A DNA stretch of 64,000 nucleotides. Source: Actinoallomurus spadix (GTDB lineage: Bacteria; Actinomycetota; Actinomycetes; Streptosporangiales; Streptosporangiaceae). The notes under the pieces are model-generated. The model saw only the letters and a list, made by a program, of their open reading frames with translations, was not told where the DNA came from and did not search any database. Position 1 is the stretch's first letter, and each line of letters starts with the position of its first letter. The stretch covers positions 62,001-126,000 of the forward strand of contig NZ_JAMXMX010000012.1 of assembly GCF_024055725.1 (NCBI RefSeq), read 5' to 3'. Shown piece by piece: positions 1 to 8,597 of the stretch. The translations under genes were made by a program, and so were the position numbers.

Positions 1-1
1 C

Positions 2-175
2 GCCAAGACGCCGTACCGGAACACCTCCGACGGTGGCACCCAGAAGCTCAACATCTACGTGTTCGCGGCCACGCCGATCGCACTGGACGCGAGCAAGCAG
101 GTGCAGAGTGTGACCCTCAACACGCCGTCCAGCGGAGGCTCCCTGCACGTCTTCGCCTGGGCCTTCTCCTCCTGA
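2..175 (+). CDS. C-terminal end of a secreted protein (partial)
   Basis: Open from the left edge to a TGA stop, giving 57 residues of a C-terminal domain. It is rich in Ser, Thr, Val and Ala with alternating hydrophobic residues, and ends in a beta-strand-like segment LHVFAWAFSS. This pattern resembles the beta-sandwich tail at the end of secreted actinomycete glycosidases and lipases, but too little is present to name a family. It ends just before a perfect hairpin and faces the minus-strand nitrilase gene. The function cannot be assigned without the upstream part. Confidence 0.6.
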   Translation, partial: AKTPYRNTSDGGTQKLNIYVFAATPIALDASKQVQSVTLNTPSSGGSLHVFAWAFSS

Positions 176-181
176 CCCGTC

Positions 182-207
182 CCCGGTGAGCCCAACGGCT
201 CACCGGG
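182..207. terminator. bidirectional terminator hairpin
   Basis: Perfect 11-bp stem (CCCGGTGAGCC with GGCTCACCGGG) around a CAAC loop, between two convergent genes. It lacks a U tract, as is common for actinobacterial hairpin terminators. Confidence 0.7.
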
Positions 208-259
208 AACACGGACCGACGGTGCCGCCTCGTGCTCGTGCGCGGGGCGGCATCGCCGC

Positions 260-1108
260 TCAAAAGCGGCTCTTGTCGGCGCTGCGCGGGTCGTCGACCC
301 GGCGGGCCTCGTACACGTCACCCGCACGGGCCCTCGCCCGCCACGGCCGGGCCTTGTGCAGGGCCACGTCGAGGGCCGGATCGTCCCGATCCAGCTCGAC
401 GCACACCAGCCCGGGCGCACCGTCCGCCGTACGGCTCCCGAGCCGGTACCCGTGCGGCCCGATCACCCCCGACGGCATGGCGGCGCCGCACTGCGCCGGC
501 ACGGACACGGATATCCAGACGGTGCAGGCGGCGGCGTGCGCCCGCGCGAGGACCTCGAAGATCGGGTCGTGTGAGTACGAGGAGAAGAGCACGCAGTCGA
601 CGCCCGAGGCGGCGTAGTCGAGGAAGAGCTCCGGGAAGTTGATCTCGATGCAGAGCGCACAGCCGAACCGGAACCCGTCGACGTCGAAGACACAGGGCTC
701 GAAGCCGGGGGAGTACCACTCGCCGATCTCGGTGTGCGAGCACCGCCTCTTGTCGTACCGCCCGACCGGCTCTCCGCGGTCGGAGATGACGTACAGGCTG
801 TTGTGCGGCCGGTTCGGCGGCGTCAGACGGTGGGCACCCCCGACCACCACCCACAGACCGAGGTCACCCGCCAGCGCCGCGACGCGCCCCAGTTGCTCCC
901 GGATGGCGGCCCAGCCGACGTTCCAGTCGGCCAGGGCCTGCTTCGCCGCCCGATCGCCGGGATAACCGGAGATCGCGCCCTCGGGGAACTGGACGAGCCG
1001 GGCGCCCGCCGAACTCGCCGCCGTCATCATCTCCCGGACGGCCGCGCCGTTCGCCGCTGGATCGCAGCCGACCGGAATCTGCGCGGTGGCGATGGTCAGG
1101 GTGGTCAC
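260..1108 (-). CDS. nitrilase-superfamily carbon-nitrogen hydrolase
   Basis: A 282-residue protein covering the whole nitrilase (CN_hydrolase) fold. The Glu-Lys-Cys triad is visible: E43 in the FPEG motif, K120 in YDKRR and C153 in LCIEINFPE. The family cleaves amides or nitriles through a thioester on the Cys; the substrate cannot be read from the sequence. It has no signal peptide, so it should be cytoplasmic. Its ATG overlaps the stop of the response regulator by four bases (ATGA), so it is the last gene of a kinase-kinase-regulator operon and probably translationally coupled. That context suggests an enzyme made with the sensor system rather than a housekeeping amidase. Confidence 0.88.
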   Translation of the reverse strand: MTTLTIATAQIPVGCDPAANGAAVREMMTAASSAGARLVQFPEGAISGYPGDRAAKQALADWNVGWAAIREQLGRVAALAGDLGLWVVVGGAHRLTPPNRPHNSLYVISDRGEPVGRYDKRRCSHTEIGEWYSPGFEPCVFDVDGFRFGCALCIEINFPELFLDYAASGVDCVLFSSYSHDPIFEVLARAHAAACTVWISVSVPAQCGAAMPSGVIGPHGYRLGSRTADGAPGLVCVELDRDDPALDVALHKARPWRARARAGDVYEARRVDDPRSADKSRF

Positions 1109-1761
1109 TGCGCGGTGGTCACCAGGCCGGTCTCGTAGGCGATGATGACGAGCTGCACCCGGTCGCGGGCGTCCAGCTTGGTCAGCAGCCGGGTCACGTA
1201 GGTCTTGACGGTCGCGATGCTGATGACCAGCTCGGCCGCGATCTCGGCGTTGGACAGGCCGCGCCCGACGAGGGTCAGCACCTCGTGCTCGCGTTCGGTG
1301 ATGCCGTCGAGCGTGCGCCGGGCGGGAACGGGCCCCGGGCGGCCGGCGAACTCCTCGATCAGGCGGCGCGTGACACTCGGCGCGATCAGGCCGTCCCCGG
1401 CGGCGACGACGCGGATGGCGGCGAGGATGTCGTCCAGCGCCATGTCCTTGACGAGGAACCCGGCCGCGCCGGCGCGCAGGGCGCCGTAGACGTAGTCGTC
1501 ATCGTCGAAGGTGGTGAGGACGACGATATGCGTGGAGCCGTGCTCGCCGGTGATCCGCCGGGTCGCCTCGATGCCGTCCATTCCGGGCATGCGGATGTCC
1601 ATCACGACGACATCCGGTTCGAGGCTGCGCGCCAGTTCGACGGCCTCGGCGCCGTTTCCGGCCTCTCCGACGACCTCGATGTCGGGAGCGTCGGTGATGA
1701 CCATCTGCAGTGCGGTGCGCACCAGCGGCTGGTCGTCGGCGAGGACAACGCGGACGGTCAT
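1105..1761 (-). CDS. NarL/LuxR-family response regulator
   Basis: A 218-residue two-domain response regulator. The receiver domain (about residues 1-120) has the acidic pair D9-D10, phospho-acceptor D55 in VVMDIRMPG, and the usual conserved Lys in FLVKD. The C-terminal LuxR helix-turn-helix (about residues 150-215) contains the typical LTEREHEVL-like start and LSNAEIAAEL motif. It overlaps the kinase gene upstream by four bases and the nitrilase downstream by four bases. It is the only regulator in the operon, so both adjacent kinases probably feed into it. The divergent ABC exporter is a plausible target. Confidence 0.95.
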   Translation of the reverse strand: MTVRVVLADDQPLVRTALQMVITDAPDIEVVGEAGNGAEAVELARSLEPDVVVMDIRMPGMDGIEATRRITGEHGSTHIVVLTTFDDDDYVYGALRAGAAGFLVKDMALDDILAAIRVVAAGDGLIAPSVTRRLIEEFAGRPGPVPARRTLDGITEREHEVLTLVGRGLSNAEIAAELVISIATVKTYVTRLLTKLDARDRVQLVIIAYETGLVTTAQ

Positions 1762-2906
1762 CGGACTCCTGTCGGCAGGGGAAGGCGGGCGGTGACGCGG
1801 AAGCCGCCCTCGGGTCGTGGTCCGGCGGTGAGGTCGCCGTGCAGCAGGGCGGCGCGTTCGCGCATGCCGACCAGGCCGTAGCCGGTGCCGGGGGTGAGCC
1901 CGTGGCCGCGGCCGTCGTCGACGACCTCGATCGAGATCTCTTCGTCCCGGTGGTCGATCGAGACGGTGCAGGAGCGGGCGCCGGCGTGGCGTACCACGTT
2001 CGTGACGGCCTCCTGGATGATCCGGTACGCCGACAGGTCGACCTCCGGGGGCAGCGGGCGCCGTTCACCTCGGTGGTGGACGTCGACGCGGACCCCGGCC
2101 GCCGTGGTCGCCTCGGCGAGCCGCTCGACGTCCGCCAGGCCGGGCATCTCGTCGAGCGGCGCGGGCTCGGCTCCCTTCTCCAGCTCGGCCTGCCGGAGGG
2201 CGCCGAGCATCCGGCGCAGGCCGGACAGCGTCTCCCGGCTGGCGGTCTCGACCTCGCCCAGCGCCTCGCGCGCCCGGGCCGGCTGTGTGTCGATCACTCG
2301 CTTGGCCGCGCCCGCCTGCAGCGCCACGATGCCGATCGTGTGCGCGACCATGTCGTGCAGTTCGCGCGCGATCCGGAGCCGCTCGGCGGTGACGGCGTCG
2401 GCCACCGCGCGCGTGCGCAGCGCCTCCCCGTGCTCGCGGCGCTCGCGGATCAGCCTGCCGACCATGTACGTCGTGGCGAGCGCCAGCAGCGCCATCTCGG
2501 CGTTGACGCCCACGTCCGTTCCGTCGGAGAAGACCACGACGGTCCCGGACTGCACGACGAGGCACAGGAGGACGGCGACGGTCGAGACCCGGGTGGTCCG
2601 GGTCGCGACGACGAACGCCAGAGCCAGATCCACCGCCAGGAAGGGGAGGAACGGGGCGCGGCCGGTCCCGTGCCGGGGGCCCGCCAGCACGACCACGGCG
2701 ACGCAGCCGAGGAGCATCATGGGCAGCGCGAGCAGCGGAACCCGCCGGAGCACGCCGATGAGCAGGCTCATCGACAGCATCGCCGCGACGGCCAGGACAG
2801 GGTTGTAGGGGTCGAACGGCCCCGTGCGCGGCGTACCCAGCTGCGACCAGGCCAGCGCGAGAGGGAACAGGGCGGCTCCGCCCCAGACGGCGATCGTCCT
2901 CCTCAT
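1758..2906 (-). CDS. DesK-type sensor histidine kinase (second of a tandem pair)
   Basis: A 382-residue membrane sensor kinase. Several hydrophobic segments in the first 150 residues form the sensor; the HisKA_3 dimerisation segment follows with phospho-acceptor H184 in RELHDMVAH. The C-terminal HATPase_c domain has the N box (EAVTNVVRHA) and G boxes (DDGRGHGL, GYGLVGMRER). I chose the ATG that overlaps the upstream kinase stop (ATGA); a longer open frame extends upstream but is a shadow of that kinase. The last ~93 residues are encoded by DNA identical to the same part of the upstream kinase, while the sensor halves are diverged. Confidence 0.94.
   Translation of the reverse strand: MRRTIAVWGGAALFPLALAWSQLGTPRTGPFDPYNPVLAVAAMLSMSLLIGVLRRVPLLALPMMLLGCVAVVVLAGPRHGTGRAPFLPFLAVDLALAFVVATRTTRVSTVAVLLCLVVQSGTVVVFSDGTDVGVNAEMALLALATTYMVGRLIRERREHGEALRTRAVADAVTAERLRIARELHDMVAHTIGIVALQAGAAKRVIDTQPARAREALGEVETASRETLSGLRRMLGALRQAELEKGAEPAPLDEMPGLADVERLAEATTAAGVRVDVHHRGERRPLPPEVDLSAYRIIQEAVTNVVRHAGARSCTVSIDHRDEEISIEVVDDGRGHGLTPGTGYGLVGMRERAALLHGDLTAGPRPEGGFRVTARLPLPTGVR
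1786..2063. repeat. 278-bp perfect direct repeat, copy 1
   Basis: Base-for-base identical to the second copy 1,148 bp away, with sharp ends. It encodes most of the ATPase domain of the downstream kinase. Confidence 0.97.
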
Positions 2907-4105
2907 CGCCTGACCTCCACCGGCAGGGGGAGACGGGCGGTGACGCGGAAGCCGCCCTCGGGTCGTGGTCCGGCGGTGAGGTCGCCGTGCAGCAGGGCGG
3001 CGCGTTCGCGCATGCCGACCAGGCCGTAGCCGGTGCCGGGGGTGAGCCCGTGGCCGCGGCCGTCGTCGACGACCTCGATCGAGATCTCTTCGTCCCGGTG
3101 GTCGATCGAGACGGTGCAGGAGCGGGCGCCGGCGTGGCGTACCACGTTCGTGACGGCCTCCTGGATGATCCGGTACGCCGACAGGTCGACCTCCGGGGGC
3201 AGCGGGCGCCGCTCGCCTCGCCACTGGACGTCGACGCGGACGCCGGCGGCGGTCGTCGTCGCGGCCAGCCGGTCGACGTCCGCCAGGCCGGGCATCTCAT
3301 CGAACCCAGGGGCCCCGTCCCTCAGCTCCGCCTGCCGGAGGGCGCCGAGCATCCGTCGCAGGCCGGACAGCGTCTCCCGGCTCGCCAGCTCCACCTCCCG
3401 CAGGGCGTCGCGCGCTCCGGTGGGCTGCGTGTCGATGACCCTTCGCGCCGCGCCGGCCTGCAGGGCGACGATGCCGATGCTGTGCGCGACCATGTCGTGC
3501 AGTTCGCGCGCGATGCGGAGCCGTTCTGCGGTGACCGCCTCGGCGGCGGTCCGGGCCCGCCCGGCCTCCGCGTGCTCGCGGGCCTGGTGCGCCGAGTTGC
3601 CGATCAGCCAGGCGACCAGGGCCGTCATCGCCACGGCCAGCTCCGTCGACGTGCCGATGGTCCAGGCATGGGCAAGCCGGACCGACAGGTACGCGGTGAG
3701 CGTGGCGAACACCAGACCGGCGGCGGTGAGGGACACTCCGCGTCGCCCGGTGGCCGCGATGAAGTACAGGGCGACATCGACGGACAGGAACTGCGGCACC
3801 GGAATCGCGTCGACGCTCAGCGGGACCGTCCCGAGGACGGCGCCGGCGAGCACCAGGACGAGAGCCGTGAGCGGCCGCCGGCGCAGCAGGCCGCTGCCGA
3901 CGAGGGTGAGCGCGGTGGCCAGCGCCAGCGTCGTCCGGCCGTCCCACCGGTGGAAGAGGACCCCGGGGTAGGCCGAGTTCATGCTCTCACCGGGCAGTCT
4001 CATCCGGATGAGGAACGTGAAGGCCGTGCCGGCGCACCAGGCCAGGGCTGCCCATGCGCCCGGCGGTACGCGCCTCAGCAGGGGAGAAGGGGGCACGGCG
4101 GACAT
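2903..4105 (-). CDS. DesK-type sensor histidine kinase (first of a tandem pair)
   Basis: A 400-residue paralogue of the next kinase: an N-terminal multi-pass sensor region (about residues 15-150), HisKA_3 with H203 in RELHDMVAH, and an HATPase_c domain ending LPLPVEVRR. The sensor region differs clearly from its neighbour, so the two probably sense different cues. The start is uncertain: an in-frame ATG lies 36 bases upstream (MPRKSRANTIRD extension) and neither has a strong ribosome binding site. It is the first gene of the minus-strand operon and is divergent from the ABC exporter across about 130 bp. Confidence 0.93.
   Translation of the reverse strand: MSAVPPSPLLRRVPPGAWAALAWCAGTAFTFLIRMRLPGESMNSAYPGVLFHRWDGRTTLALATALTLVGSGLLRRRPLTALVLVLAGAVLGTVPLSVDAIPVPQFLSVDVALYFIAATGRRGVSLTAAGLVFATLTAYLSVRLAHAWTIGTSTELAVAMTALVAWLIGNSAHQAREHAEAGRARTAAEAVTAERLRIARELHDMVAHSIGIVALQAGAARRVIDTQPTGARDALREVELASRETLSGLRRMLGALRQAELRDGAPGFDEMPGLADVDRLAATTTAAGVRVDVQWRGERRPLPPEVDLSAYRIIQEAVTNVVRHAGARSCTVSIDHRDEEISIEVVDDGRGHGLTPGTGYGLVGMRERAALLHGDLTAGPRPEGGFRVTARLPLPVEVRR
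2934..3211. repeat. 278-bp perfect direct repeat, copy 2
   Basis: Second copy, in the same position within the upstream kinase gene. Flanking coding sequence is only moderately similar, which points to recent gene conversion rather than a fresh duplication. Confidence 0.97.
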
Positions 4106-4238
4106 GTCCCGAATCGTATTGGCCCGAGACTTCCGGGGCATCGGACCACGGGTGTACGACCACGGTCGGCATCGGCGGCCCGCGAATGCCGACGACGGCC
4201 CGATGTGAGCCGGGCCCGGCCCGCGACACCGTTGCCTC

Positions 4239-5150
4239 GTGATCGAAGTGAGCGGACTGACGAAGCGGTACGGCGCGAAGACGGCCGTCAACGGACTGAC
4301 CTTCAGCGTGCGCCCGGGGCACGTCACCGGGTTCCTCGGCCCCAACGGCGCGGGCAAGAGCACCACCCTGCGGATGATCCTCGGGCTCAACAGGCCCACC
4401 GGCGGCACCGCCACCGTCGCCGGCCGTCCGTTCCGTGACCGCCCGCGCGGACTCCGCCACGTCGGCGCGCTGCTCGACGCCCAGGACGTGCACGGCGGCC
4501 GCACCGCGTACGCGCACCTGTCCGCCCTGGCCCGCGCCAACCGGATCCCGCGCCGCCGGGTGGACGAGGTCCTGGGCGAGGTCGGGCTGACGGAGGCGGC
4601 GCGCCGCCGCGTCGGCGGCTTCTCCCTCGGCATGCGGCAGCGGCTCGGCATCGCGACCGCCCTGCTCGGCGACCCGCCCGTCCTGGTGTTCGACGAGCCG
4701 ATCAACGGCCTCGACCCGGAGGGCGTGCGATGGGTCCGCGGCCTGTTCCGCCGCCTGGCCGCGGAAGGCCGGACCGTGTTCGTCTCCAGCCACCTCATGA
4801 GCGAGATGGAGCACACCGCCGACCATCTCATCGTCATCGGCCGGGGCGAACTGATCGCCGACGAGAGCCTGGCCGAGTTCGCCGCTCGCGGCACACCGCA
4901 GAGCGTGACCGTGCGCACGCCCGACGCCTCAGAGCTGACGCCGATCCTGACCGCCGAGGGCGGATCCGTACGACCGGACGGCGACCAGGCGCTCACGGTC
5001 ACCGGCCTGAGCGCCGCCCGCATCGGCGAACTCGCCTTCCAGCACCGCGTGCTGCTCCACGAGCTCGCCCCCCGTACCGCCTCGCTGGAGGAGGCGTTCA
5101 TGGAACTCACCGCCGACAGCGTCGAATACCTCGCCGGAGACGCCCGATGA
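4239..5150 (+). CDS. ABC transporter ATP-binding protein (exporter type)
   Basis: A 303-residue ATPase starting at a GTG (MIEVSGLTKRYG). It has Walker A GPNGAGKS near residue 35, an ABC signature represented by SLGMRQR, Walker B VLVFDEP, and an H-loop in VSSHLM. The ~85-residue C-terminal extension is typical of drug- or bacitracin-type exporters (BcrA/DrrA group). It overlaps the permease gene by four bases and is divergent from the two-component operon, a layout common for kinase-controlled efflux pumps. Confidence 0.94.
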   Translation: MIEVSGLTKRYGAKTAVNGLTFSVRPGHVTGFLGPNGAGKSTTLRMILGLNRPTGGTATVAGRPFRDRPRGLRHVGALLDAQDVHGGRTAYAHLSALARANRIPRRRVDEVLGEVGLTEAARRRVGGFSLGMRQRLGIATALLGDPPVLVFDEPINGLDPEGVRWVRGLFRRLAAEGRTVFVSSHLMSEMEHTADHLIVIGRGELIADESLAEFAARGTPQSVTVRTPDASELTPILTAEGGSVRPDGDQALTVTGLSAARIGELAFQHRVLLHELAPRTASLEEAFMELTADSVEYLAGDAR

Positions 5151-5998
5151 CCGCACCGACCACCACCGTCCGCCCCGCCGTCACCGAGCCGTCCGCCCGG
5201 TTCCGCGACCTCCTCGCCGCCGAGTGGGCCAAGCTCTGGTCGCTCCGCTCGACCCACTGGACCCTGCTCCTCAGCGGGCTGGTCATCATCGGCATCAACA
5301 TCAACGCGGCCGTCGCCGACCACCACAACTGGCCGCACTACGACGCCGGGATCCGCGCCATCTTCGTCCCAATTTGGGCGATGCGGGACGCGTTCACGCT
5401 GATCAGCGGCATGATCATCATGCTCGTCGCCGGCAGCATCGGCGCCATCACCATCACCGGTGAGTACGGCACGGGACTGATACGTACCACCTTCGCGGCC
5501 GTTCCCGCCCGCCGCTCACTGGTGGCCGCCAAACTGATCGACGTCACGGTCGTCATGCTCGGCTACGGGACGGTCGTCGCCGGTGTCTCCTTCTGGGCCA
5601 CCCAGGCCATCCTGTCGGGCCACCACGTCGGCATGTCGATCGGCTACCCGGGAGCGTTCCAGGCGGTGGCTGCGTCCGCGCTGCTCGCACCGGTCTGCGC
5701 GCTCCTCGGCATGGGCCTCGGCGCGATCATCCGGCACGGCGCGGCGACCATGGCGATCACCACGGCGGTGCTTCTGCTGCTGCCCCCGTGCTTCACCGAC
5801 CACTACCGCTGGACGGCCGACATCAAGCACGCGATGCCCTCCACCGCCTGGCAGCGGCTGGTCGACGTCGGCTACGGCCGCTTCGGCTTCACCGTGCGCC
5901 ACCCCACGACGACCACCGAGGCGTGGATCACCCTCGCGATCTGGGCGGTCGCCGCGGCGGCCGTCGCCGTGACCGTCGTCGACCGCCGCGACGTGTGA
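5147..5998 (+). CDS. ABC-2 type transporter permease
   Basis: A 283-residue integral membrane protein with about six hydrophobic segments. The N-terminal AEWAKLWSLRSTHWTLL stretch, before the first membrane segment, is typical of BcrB-like ABC-2 permeases. The central TGEYGTGLIRTT segment is also characteristic of this group. Its ATG overlaps the ATPase stop (ATGA). The pair should form an exporter; the substrate is unknown, and membrane-active antibiotics or lipids would fit the DesK-type sensors next door. Confidence 0.92.
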   Translation: MTAPTTTVRPAVTEPSARFRDLLAAEWAKLWSLRSTHWTLLLSGLVIIGININAAVADHHNWPHYDAGIRAIFVPIWAMRDAFTLISGMIIMLVAGSIGAITITGEYGTGLIRTTFAAVPARRSLVAAKLIDVTVVMLGYGTVVAGVSFWATQAILSGHHVGMSIGYPGAFQAVAASALLAPVCALLGMGLGAIIRHGAATMAITTAVLLLLPPCFTDHYRWTADIKHAMPSTAWQRLVDVGYGRFGFTVRHPTTTTEAWITLAIWAVAAAAVAVTVVDRRDV

Positions 5999-6001
5999 AC
6001 C

Positions 6002-7099
6002 ATGGCCGCCATGCTCATCATCACGAACGACTTCCCACCACGGCTCGGCGGTATCGAGACGTTCGTCTACGAGATCGCGCGCCGTTTCCCTCCGGACGAG
6101 GTGGTGGTCTACACGTCGCGGGAGCCGGGCGGGGACCGGTTCGACGCCGGACTGCCGTTCACCGTGGTACGCGACCCGGCCCGGACGCTGCTTCCGACGC
6201 GGACGGTGGCCGAGACCGCCGCCGCGCTGGTGAAGGGGTACGGCTGCGACCGGGTGTGGTTCGGCGCGGCCGCGCCGCTCGGGCTGCTCGCCGGACCACT
6301 CGGCCTGCCGTCGGTCGCCACCACGCACGGGCACGAGGTCTGGTGGGCGTCGCTGCCGGGGCCACGGCAGCTGCTGCGCCGGATCGGCGACCACGTGGAC
6401 ACCGTCACCTACCTGACGGGGTACACGCGCCGCCGGATCGCCCGGGCGTTCGGTCCACGGCCGCGTACGACCCGGCTGGTGCCGGGCGTGGACACGTCGG
6501 TGTTCCGCCCGGACGCCGGCGGCGCGGCGATCCGCGAACGCCACGGACTGGGCGACCGGCCCGTCATCCTCAGCGTGTCACGCCTGGTGCCGCGCAAGGG
6601 GCAGGACCGGCTGATCCAGGCGTTGCCGCTCGTACGCCGCTCGGTGCCGGACGCCACCCTGCTCATCGTCGGGGCCGGCCCGTACGAGGGCCGCCTGCGC
6701 CGGCTCGCGGGGGAGGGGGTCGTGTTCGCGGGATCGCGTCCCCACGAGGCGCTGCCGCCCTTCTACGCGGCGGCGGACGTCTTCGCGCTGCCGTGCCGGA
6801 GCCGGCTGGGCGGGCTGGAGGTCGAAGGGCTGGGCATCGTGTTCCTGGAGGCCGCCGCGGCCGGGCTGCCGGTGCTGGCGGGGGACTCCGGCGGTGCCCC
6901 CGAGACCGTACGGGACGGGGAGACCGGGCACGTGGTGGACGGACGCTCGGTGCCGGCCATCGCCGACCGCCTGATCGAACTGCTCACCGATCCCGGGCCG
7001 ATGGGCGAGAAGGGACGCGCGTGGGTGCGCTCCGAGTGGACCTGGGACCGCTCGTACGAACACCTCCGTGACCTGCTGGAGCGCGCGGCCGCGCGGTGA
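6002..7099 (+). CDS. GT4-family glycosyltransferase (PimB-like)
   Basis: A 365-residue GT-B glycosyltransferase. The N-terminal MLIITNDFPPRLGGIE motif and the C-terminal nucleotide-sugar-binding region (ILSVSRLVPRKGQD, then EGLGIVFLEAAAAGLPV with the E-x7-E pattern) are those of GT4 enzymes such as mycobacterial PimB, which mannosylates phosphatidylinositol mannosides. There is no signal peptide; such enzymes act at the cytoplasmic membrane face. It starts three bases after the permease stop, at either of two ATGs nine bases apart. A role in glycolipid synthesis is inference. Confidence 0.88.
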   Translation: MAAMLIITNDFPPRLGGIETFVYEIARRFPPDEVVVYTSREPGGDRFDAGLPFTVVRDPARTLLPTRTVAETAAALVKGYGCDRVWFGAAAPLGLLAGPLGLPSVATTHGHEVWWASLPGPRQLLRRIGDHVDTVTYLTGYTRRRIARAFGPRPRTTRLVPGVDTSVFRPDAGGAAIRERHGLGDRPVILSVSRLVPRKGQDRLIQALPLVRRSVPDATLLIVGAGPYEGRLRRLAGEGVVFAGSRPHEALPPFYAAADVFALPCRSRLGGLEVEGLGIVFLEAAAAGLPVLAGDSGGAPETVRDGETGHVVDGRSVPAIADRLIELLTDPGPMGEKGRAWVRSEWTWDRSYEHLRDLLERAAAR

Positions 7100-7219
7100 G
7101 AGTTGGTCACGCGGACCCGGTGCCGCGACACTCTATGCGTCGCGCGTGGATGCCCTGCGGAGGAGACCGACCGGACACCATGCCGCACCGGAAACCCGCC
7201 CACCACGGCCGGTCACCGG

Positions 7220-7249
7220 TTCGGTGCGGAAGAATTCGGTGCGGAAGAA
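7220..7249. repeat. 15-bp perfect tandem duplication upstream of the LLM gene
   Basis: Two exact copies of TTCGGTGCGGAAGAA abut each other and end beside the ribosome binding site (AAGGAG) of the next gene. Confidence 0.9.
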
Positions 7250-7262
7250 GAAGGAGCCCGTG

Positions 7263-8255
7263 ATGCCCGAGACGGACACCATTCCCGCGCGCGGGCGCGT
7301 CGGTGTCATGCTGCCCCGCGACCTGCCCGTCCGGGACATGGTGCCTTACGCCCGGCGAGCCGAAGAGCTGGGATTCGACCAGGTATGGGTGGTAGAGGAC
7401 CTCGGCTGGCGCGGCGGACTCGCACAGGCCGGCGTCGTCCTCGCCGGCACCGCCGACATCACCGTCGGCATCGGCATCATGCCCGCCGGCGCCCGCAACG
7501 TGTGCTTCGCCGCGATGGAACTGGCCACCCTCGCCCAGCTCTATCCCGGCCGCCTCATCGCCGGGATCGGCCACGGCATGCCCGACTGGATGCGCCAGGC
7601 CGGAGCCTGGCCCGCCAGCCCCCTGACCCTGATCAAGGAGTACACCACCGCGCTCCGCCTCCTCATGCGTGGCGAGCCCGGTCCGGCAGGCGGCCGCTAC
7701 GTGCGCTGTGAAGGCGTCGTCATCACCGAGACCCCCGACATCGTCCCGCCCGTCGTCCTGGGCGTGCGGGGTCCTAAGTCACAGGCCGCCGCAGGCGAGG
7801 TGGCCGACGGGCTCCTCCTGGCCGAACCCGCGGCCCCCGCCTACGTCGCCTCTTCGCTGCGGCATCTGGGCAGCGCCTCCGACGCGAGCGCCCTCGAAGT
7901 CGTCACCTACGATGCCGCCGCCGTCGACCATGACGAGGACGCCGCTCTCGCCCGCGTCCGCGGCGGCCTGACCGTCATCGGCGAACCGGCCTGGGCCGCT
8001 CACATCGATCCCCTGCCGTTCGCCACGCGGCTACGCGAACACCGCGCCGCCTGCGCCGACGCCCGGCGATTCGCCGAGACCATGCCCGACACCTGGGTGC
8101 GCCAGCTGAGCATCGCCGGCACCCCTGACCAGGCACGCGAAGCGATCAAGGCCCGCCACGCGGCAGGCGCGACCAGTGTCGTCCTCGCTCCCACCGGCCC
8201 CGACGCTCTGACCTCCCTGGACTCACTCGCCCGCGCCCTGGCCCCCCGCGACTGA
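7263..8255 (+). CDS. LLM-class flavin/F420-dependent oxidoreductase
   Basis: A 330-residue luciferase-like (bacterial luciferase TIM-barrel) protein. The N-terminal RVGVMLPRDLPVRDMVPYARRAEELGFDQVWV pattern (about residues 10-42) and the TVGIGIMPAGARN strand are typical of F420- or FMNH2-dependent members. The start is set by AAGGAG about nine bases before the ATG. Cofactor choice cannot be read with certainty; F420 is common in actinomycetes. It stands alone between the glycosyltransferase and a decayed region, so its pathway is unknown. Confidence 0.9.
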   Translation: MPETDTIPARGRVGVMLPRDLPVRDMVPYARRAEELGFDQVWVVEDLGWRGGLAQAGVVLAGTADITVGIGIMPAGARNVCFAAMELATLAQLYPGRLIAGIGHGMPDWMRQAGAWPASPLTLIKEYTTALRLLMRGEPGPAGGRYVRCEGVVITETPDIVPPVVLGVRGPKSQAAAGEVADGLLLAEPAAPAYVASSLRHLGSASDASALEVVTYDAAAVDHDEDAALARVRGGLTVIGEPAWAAHIDPLPFATRLREHRAACADARRFAETMPDTWVRQLSIAGTPDQAREAIKARHAAGATSVVLAPTGPDALTSLDSLARALAPRD

Positions 8256-8371
8256 ACCGAAGCCCGTGGGTCCGGAGGAACCCTCAGGTCGAACAGTGGG
8301 GGGAGGCCACCGTTCCCGGAACGCTCGGGCGAGGCCGGGAACGGCAACGCGTGCCTGTACCGGGCATAGTG

Positions 8372-8590
8372 GTCCGCCTCGGTCAGCAGACGGCCGAGGC
8401 CGACGTCCCGGTAGAGGTCGACGACCGGGCCGTGACCACCGGGGAGGACGACCGCGACATAGTCGTTGATGTCGATCTCGTCGAGCTTCAGCAGTGGACC
8501 AAAGTCCCGCAGCGCCTTCTTCGCGTACGCCACGTAGCGGGCGCAGCCGGGTCCGGCGATCTCCGGGTCCGCGCTGTGCTCGTCGAGTGG
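8372..8590 (-). pseudogene. fragment of a DJ-1/PfpI-family gene
   Basis: An internal stretch of about 70 codons reads as a DJ-1/PfpI (Hsp31-like) protein, with DINDYVAVVLPGGHGP and DLYRD motifs. The N-terminal part is missing, the frame leaves the family right after GRLLTEAD, and the nucleophile-elbow Cys (A-x-CHG in the family) is absent. A GTG could open the frame, but no complete domain is present. It ends against an equally truncated aldo/keto reductase on the other strand. Confidence 0.7.
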
Positions 8591-8597
8591 CTGCAGA

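Noticed and set aside
2903-5338. Single 811-codon minus-strand frame running from the kinase through the exporter ATPase gene
   Set aside because: Only the part from 4105 down has kinase homology; the rest is an antisense shadow of the plus-strand ABC ATPase in GC-rich DNA.
8000-8533. Complete PfpI-family gene on the minus strand
   Set aside because: The frame keeps only about 54 family-like codons after its GTG and then continues as unrelated sequence opposite the LLM gene; the catalytic Cys is absent.
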